Shown: one piece after another, positions 57,950-64,000 of the stretch | Layout: the number at the start of each line of letters is the position of its first letter | How positions within the stretch are numbered: position 1 is the first letter of the stretch | Origin: Circinella minor | Taxonomy: Eukaryota > Mucoromycota > Mucoromycetes > Mucorales > Lichtheimiaceae | DNA: 64,000 nucleotides | Direction of reading: 5' to 3' | Assembly (NCBI GenBank): GCA_016758965.1 | Contig: JAEPRB010000179.1 | Coordinates: forward strand, 1 to 64,000 | Notes under the pieces: model-generated | The model's database searches: none | What the model saw: only the letters and a program-made list of their open reading frames with translations | Told to the model about the DNA's origin: nothing | Made by a program: the position numbers and the translations under genes

Positions 57950-60900
57950 CAATGCCATTGACAGATACCATAAGAAAAACACTGGAAATTGAAAATAAAA
58001 ACCACGCACGGGTGTTTTTGTATTCTTTTTTTTTCCTTTCGAAGACTAAATACTAATAATGATACATAATTTCATTATTTATTTATCTGTTTACTAACAG
58101 GATATAAACACTGATAAACTGCTTCTAGACTACGTACATGAATGGATTTTTTTCTTTGACTGATAATTTTTTATCACTATATATGAGAGCTTGTTCTTGT
58201 TCGTTTCCATGATAATTCATTATTATGATTATTTTCTTGATGATTAATAATTAATAGCTTCGATGTATTCTGACATGAGTATATATTATACATTTGCTTA
58301 TATTACAATGTCAGTTATCAATTATGTACTATTAGGCATAATACGTTGTATGATTTACATAGTTTAATCTTTAACAAAATTAGCAATACAAAGTTACATA
58401 ATAAATCTGTTAAAGTAAACCATTAGAAAAAAAAAAGTATGACATATGTATTTATTACCCAAACACACGATGGCGTACATGAAAGAAAAAAAAATTCTTT
58501 TTTTGTTTCAAAAGTGAATAAATCGCACTCTTTTTCTTCTATTCTTTCAGCTTTCATTTTAATTTTTAATTTTTTTTCTTGACAATACGTAAACAATTTT
58601 TTTTTTGAACAACCCACTTTTTCAAAAGAAAAAAAAAATTGAAAAGATGGATGTCGTTGAAATACAAAATGCAAAATAGTTCAACTATATTATTAATTAT
58701 TATCATTTCTGCATTCCTTGTTCACAATTTAAAATACTTGTATCATTGTATTCCTTTCAAAATATTTTGTGTATTTCTATAAAGTATGTATGTATTCCAT
58801 TTATTTTTATAATTATATAACCTGCTGTATACGTGTATATTTGTATGAATAATAAAAAAAAAACTGTAATAGATTGCATCCTAATATGTAATATGCAGAG
58901 ATCTAAAACGACACATCTTTATATATTTATTAATGGATGTAGTAGTCCATCCTCATATATATATATATATATCATGAATTTATATGCATAAGACAAAGCG
59001 TATGTAATTTATTATACCTATTTTCTTCGTTACCCATATATAGGGGGGCATATAAAACACCTTCATTCTACGTATTATTCTTTAAATTTTTTTTTATTAT
59101 TAAATGAATACGTAGAAACTTATTATAGAAGTATGAAATAACTATATTGATTGAATGAAACAAATGTATAGAAGTCAAACAACAACAGCAATAAAAAAAA
59201 ATTTACGTAACCACCACCAGGCAGAATGATAGATATGTCACTCATATTTTGTACTAATTATTATTATCATGGGTATAAAATTAGACATTTATATAAACCA
59301 TAGACGCCTTACGTACTTATAAAGAAACGAAAATTAACAAATGATTTAAATTAACTATAGTTATAGGAGAAATATAAAATGATTTATATTTATGTAGTAA
59401 ACCATTTTTTTCCCGCCTATTCTTTTTTTTTTTTTTATTATTATTATTTCCCCTTTGCTTTTTGGTTCTCTCTTCACTTACATACACTCCTTATTATGTC
59501 TCATATTTTCATTGTCCTTTTATTTCTTAGATTGTTTTGTGGGGGGGGGGGAAGGGAGAAAGGAAACCAAAACTATATAATATAGATGACAGCAAATAAA
59601 AAAAGTCATATAAATCCAGAAATTTTTTGTTTGGTAACACGACTCTTGTGCCTTTTTTTTTTTTAATATATGATACGTAGTGTAAATACGTAGCACACTT
59701 TTTTTTTTTTTTTTTTATGTCCGGAGATTATATTATAACCATTTTCATTAACCAGATTTGACATGTTAAAAGAGAAACAAAATAGCCGTTGAGATTTGAT
59801 GTAATTAAAAAAAAAAAAAAGGTGGAGATCTAGTACAGAATATTGTGAAAAAGAGTGCTTAATTTGGGGGGGGGGGGAGGGGAGAGAGGTATAAAGAAAG
59901 AAGGTTGTGGCTGGTGATTTACGTAAATTGGGATAATATGCTGACGTTATTTAACACCATATACAACATATTTACTAAACACAATTATATAACTAATTGA
60001 TTCATATTCTTGAATGTTATATGACGTAAAAAGAGAATATAAAAAGTGTCTTTTTAAAAGTACTACTATAATATCACTGCTGCTGCTGCATGATAGTAAT
60101 AATAATCATTACATTGCTTTAATTACTCTTATATACTGTTCATTATATATTACACGTGTATAAGTCAAAAAGAAAAGTTTCGGACTTACTCTTTATTTTT
60201 TTGATCGTGATTCCTATTTCTCTTTTTGGAAAGACCTCAGCTCTCCTTCAATGATTTCCTTTTTAAGATTTGATTTTAAACTTTTTACCATCAAAACAAA
60301 ACACAAGACTAAAAAAAAAAAAAAAAAAAAAAAAATTAATGAAAAAAGAATTTAGTATCTTTTTTAACTTGAATAAGAAAATCAATTATTTTTTTGTTAT
60401 GCTCACTAGAAAATAAGAGTTCAATTATCATTGGTTTACACCATAATGACCCTTCTTTAAATTAAAATAAATTTTCATGGTGAAACTAAAAATTATGAAC
60501 GATAGTAATATTGGGGGGGGGGAGGAGGGGGAGGGGAAATGTATTATAATGACAATAAATATGGTACGTACGTATTGATACATAGTTCAAAAGTGAATTG
60601 ATATAGTTTTATAATATAAGCTTATTACAGATGCCTTTTTTAAAAAAAATAGAAGAAAATTAATTTGCGTTTTTTTTTTCTATTACTCTAAAATGTTGTA
60701 CTCGTCATGGCTACTAAGTGGTTGCTATGTAAAATCCTCCTTTTCATTTGATAGGCTAGTCATTTATTATTAAATTTTATTGGCCATTTCAGTTATTATT
60801 ATTATAATATACAGAAACTAAATAGTGTTATTCTCCTTATATTCTTATTTGGCGACGATTCTATCAAGTAATATAGAAGAAGAAGAAGAAAAAGGTTAAT

Positions 60901-62820
60901 AAAAAAAAATGGAATATCCTATTTTTTTTTTTTTTACTACGTACATCTCAATGAATTCAATTAATATAACAAACCAATAAAACGTGCTATCAGTCGATCA
61001 TTCACATTTTTTTTTCTTTTTGTTTGTTTATTATTGTTGTACAGATTTTTTTAAGTATCAAAACATTTTTCTGTAATGTTAAATAATTACAAACTAATAA
61101 ATAAACTTCCAATAATGCATGCATAATCTCGGTGTGTGTGTGGGGGGGGAGGAGAATAAAAAAAAGGGGGGAGAGGGGGGGGTTTGGTGATTATTGAGTG
61201 TGGGGAGAGAAAACCTTCAAAAGAATGGATTTTCGCACTCATTATTTCATTATAATTGGAAATACAAATTACAAATAAGGTTATCACCTTTTTTCATTAC
61301 ACAACTTGATTTTCTTTGTGTTTCTTTTCGATATGATAGTAAAATAAGCCAATATATTATTTCTTCTATATACTTCTTTATATAATAAATGATTCATGAT
61401 GTAGTAGTTTTTTTAAAACAGCTAATAAATGAACAGAAAAAAAAAATGAAACGTTTACATTAAACCAAAAAGGCAAATTTGCACATCCTTAATTCTAATT
61501 ACTTTTTTTTTTTTTGATGCCATTTTATTATAAGAAATCCCTTTTTTTTTTTTTTAGCAGTCTAACTACCTCTCCTTCCTCATTTAGAACAAACCCTTTT
61601 TTTTTTTAACTTTGAATTTAACTGAGTCATAAAATTCGGGGGAGTTGAAAGAAGCATTTTTCATAATAATTGGGATCGATTTGTTTGGTATACATCCCAT
61701 AAAACTAATAAACTAAAAATCTTTCTATTATTCCCTTCTCCCACCCTCCCTTTCCTTTATACTATATATTTCTTTTTCCCTAACTCCCCCAAAGGGTATA
61801 TCAGAATTAAAAAAGAATCCAGAATTAATTGAAAAAACGTGTGAATGCTAAAATAGAAAGATTTATGAAACAAAAAAAAAAAAAAAAAAAAGGAGGGTTT
61901 TGTTTGTTTGTTTGGTTTGATATAAGGGGGGGGGGAGTGGAATTGTTTTAATGAATGGGAAGAGTTATAATTTTCGAAATTATGTACACTATGTAAAATT
62001 ATTAGTGTCTCATTATTGTCTTTTGTATATAAGAGATTTAGAAGCTAAAAAATATATTACAAATAAATAGGAGTGAGGAAGTAGTATATAGTTGAGATAT
62101 ATTATAGATAACAAAAAAAAAAGAGGGAGTATTTAACATAATGTTAAATGTATATTTCAATATCATAAGAAATGAATATAATAGAAAAAAAGAACAAAAA
62201 GAATGTTTTTTTTTTTAACTGACAACAAAAAAAAGATATAAAGGGTACAGAATTTGATAGAAAGGGGGTGTTTGGGGGAGGGAGGGGGAGTATGTGTAGG
62301 TTAGGATGAATATATAATAGAAAAGAAGAAGAGGTAAAAGAATTATTATTTTATTACATGACCAATCTTATGTCTAGAAATATATTAATCGTGTACGTCA
62401 TTAAGTATAAATAATAAAACCTCATATTTTTTCTTTTTTGGACCCTGAATGTTATCATGGAGCTTTAAAGCAGAACATCTGATGGTATGCTAATCATGGT
62501 TAGTATAGCCCTTCCTATTATATATTATTCAACCACAACCCATTCAATATTTATCTATTTTGTTCTATAAAACCCCAATTCTTCTTATTGACAAACTAAA
62601 TTCATTATTATCTCTTTCAAATGCCCCTACTACCCTTACCCCCCTCTCTCCTCTCTCACTTATTCTTTATAGGTTCTAAATGCTCCCATTTTTCCCAATT
62701 GTTAAAATGAAATATAGTTCTTTTGTGTAATATAATTTGTTATTTTTTAAGAAAAAAAAATGTTATGCAACTGTATGTAAATAGAAAGGATATAAAGAAA
62801 AAAAAAAGGGCTACTACACT

Positions 62821-62850
62821 ATGAATGAATGAATGAATGAATGAATGAAA
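62821..62850. repeat. (GAAT)n tetranucleotide microsatellite
   Basis: Seven tandem GAAT-type units, followed by AATGAATAAAA. Confidence 0.85.
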
Positions 62851-63690
62851 ATGAATAAAATATTTACAAGCAAGCAAATTTTTTGGCTTGAACCAGCAGC
62901 CATCTAACCAATTACTACTAATTCATAATTTTTTTTTTTTTTTTTTTTTTTTGCATAAGTTTTTTTGAAGGGTAAATGAATGATGTAGAAAGAATAATAA
63001 GAATTTTGGATCACGAACATAAAAAAAAAATGAAATAATAGAATAGAATAGAATAGAATGGCATAAAAAAAAAATGTGATGGCGAATTTAATAAGGGGGA
63101 AAACCGTTCAACGATAGGGAGAAATGATAAGATTGAATAATAATAATAAAAAAAAAGTAGACATTCTTTTTCGATGATGTGAATAATGATTATTATTCAT
63201 TGCTTTGTTTCGACCAAAGCGAAAACGAGAGAATTATATATAAATGTATATGATGATGATGATAATAATAATGATGATGATGATGTTAAAAAATGATTTG
63301 ATATATAAAAAGAAAGACTTTATCGGTTTTTCCACATATAATTGAAATTGTTGTTATTTTGTTATCGATGAGGATATATATAATGATGATGATGCTAATT
63401 GTTTGTTGTTCATTGTATAAAAAAAATAATTAATAAATTTGGTTGTTAGGTTGTTTATTGTTGTTGTTGTTGTTGGCTTTTTTTTTTTTTGCTGTTAAAA
63501 TAGCTGGATAATATGTAATGAAAAAAAACTTATATATGTCATGTGTTGCTGTTTATGTCGTTCAACGAGCAGATAAAAAAAAAAGAGTCATGAAAAAATG
63601 ATGGACGGGCAAAAAAAAAAAAAAAAATAAGAGACGAAATATTGGAATGTTTCTTGAATTGTATAAATGGTAAGGTCGTTTTGTTTCAAT

Positions 63691-63870
63691 TTATGCGTAA
63701 AGAGGACAATCCGATGATGCGTGCATTGTTGATCCACAAAGGTAACAAAGTTTATCACATGTCGTATTACAAGCATGAATAAAACTTGTTGATGCAGCAT
63801 TCACTAATTCTTTTAATGTCGTTCCAGTGACATTTTTTTGCTTGTTATTCAATTGTTGGCAGCAAGACAT
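63691..63870 (-). CDS. Small CCHC zinc-knuckle protein (59 residues)
   Basis: ATG at 63870, TAA at 63691-63693. The short protein starts MSCCQQLNNK and ends with CYLCGSTMHASSDCPLYA. This contains an exact zinc knuckle, C-x2-C-x4-H-x4-C (Cys42, Cys45, His50, Cys55), preceded by another Cys pair (CNTTC). Such knuckles bind single-stranded RNA or DNA in Gag, CNBP/Gis2 and Air proteins. The frame is open from the ATG, and the upstream DNA is a pyrimidine-rich, leader-like stretch. There is no GT donor in a coding context before the stop. It may be a complete micro-protein or the first exon of a longer gene. A retroelement Gag relic is the main alternative, but no RT or protease frame was seen nearby. 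Confidence 0.55.
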   Translation of the reverse strand: MSCCQQLNNKQKNVTGTTLKELVNAASTSFIHACNTTCDKLCYLCGSTMHASSDCPLYA

Positions 63871-64000
63871 ATTGGGGGGTGGGGAGACAATTAAATTTTA
63901 TTGTTCTTAAAAAATTTGGCTGAGTATAATATGGTGGTGTGTGTGTGTGTGTGTGTGATTCTCGTTTCTTGTAAAATAGCGTAAAAAAATAAAAATAAGC
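63871..64000. repeat. Leader region with (GT)n microsatellite
   Basis: A GTGTGT run at about 63934-63957, upstream of the small zinc-knuckle ORF. The window ends here. Confidence 0.7.

Larger units (their letters stand above)
54376..63690. other. 9.3 kb gene desert with transposon relics
   Basis: No intact gene was seen. It holds the MITE (55058-55427), repeat B copy 2, repeat A copy 2, a possible decayed ORF at 56475-56930, microsatellites, and a cluster of long G-tracts on the + strand between 59540 and 62290. Long untranslated regions or a non-coding RNA cannot be excluded. Confidence 0.5.

Noticed and set aside
58423..58674. 83-codon minus frame rich in Phe/Lys/Cys
   Set aside because: Composition explained by poly-A/T; no homology or splice context seen.

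Overview
This is a nuclear segment of a filamentous fungus, most likely an early-diverging one (Mucoromycota, probably Mucorales). The evidence is: an AT-rich sequence; genes split by many short GT-AG introns (roughly 50-170 bases); fungal proteins such as a CWH43 fusion, an Arc1-like tRNA cofactor, PEX5 and BCD1; and retention of a Gemin2 homologue and an Integrator-subunit-2-like protein, both of which yeasts lack or have changed greatly. The species cannot be named from the sequence alone. All exon models were built by hand from splice sites, and every intact multi-exon model sums to a whole number of codons.

Layout. 0.5-2.5 kb: an aldehyde dehydrogenase pseudogene. 2.5-6.9 kb: a gene-poor stretch with a dispersed repeat and decayed coding pieces. 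7.0-17.2 kb: uracil-DNA glycosylase (+), a seven-helix membrane protein (+) and DNA polymerase eta (-). 17.2-19.2 kb: a decayed gene cut by a dispersed repeat. 19.2-26.6 kb: an Arc1/EMAPII-type tRNA-binding cofactor (-) divergent from the GPI-anchor remodelling protein CWH43 (+). 27.1-32.8 kb: a low-complexity protein (+), an unknown membrane protein (-) and an INTS2-like protein (-). 34.7-43.4 kb: monoacylglycerol lipase (+), BCD1/zf-HIT (-), a DUF202 membrane protein (+), Gemin2 (+) and the peroxisomal receptor PEX5 (-). 43.8-49.6 kb: a 1640-residue disordered protein with a collagen-like block, seven Gly/Ala-rich zipper segments and Gln-rich repeats. 50.0-54.4 kb: a 1169-residue SANT/WD40 protein (-). 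54.4-63.7 kb: a gene desert with a clean 370-bp pogo/Tigger-like MITE, copies of two dispersed repeats and a cluster of long G-tracts. 63.7-63.9 kb: a 59-residue CCHC zinc-knuckle protein (-).

Most genes are unrelated housekeeping genes in alternating orientation, as is usual for fungi. Shared themes are DNA repair (UNG and Pol eta lie within 10 kb and both have ACGCG elements near their starts) and RNA biology (Gemin2, BCD1, the INTS2-like protein and the Arc1-like cofactor). The least explained items are the glycine-zipper/collagen-like protein, the short INTS2-like protein, the small zinc-knuckle ORF and several decayed coding islands of unknown origin. No rRNA, tRNA or CRISPR array was recognised.
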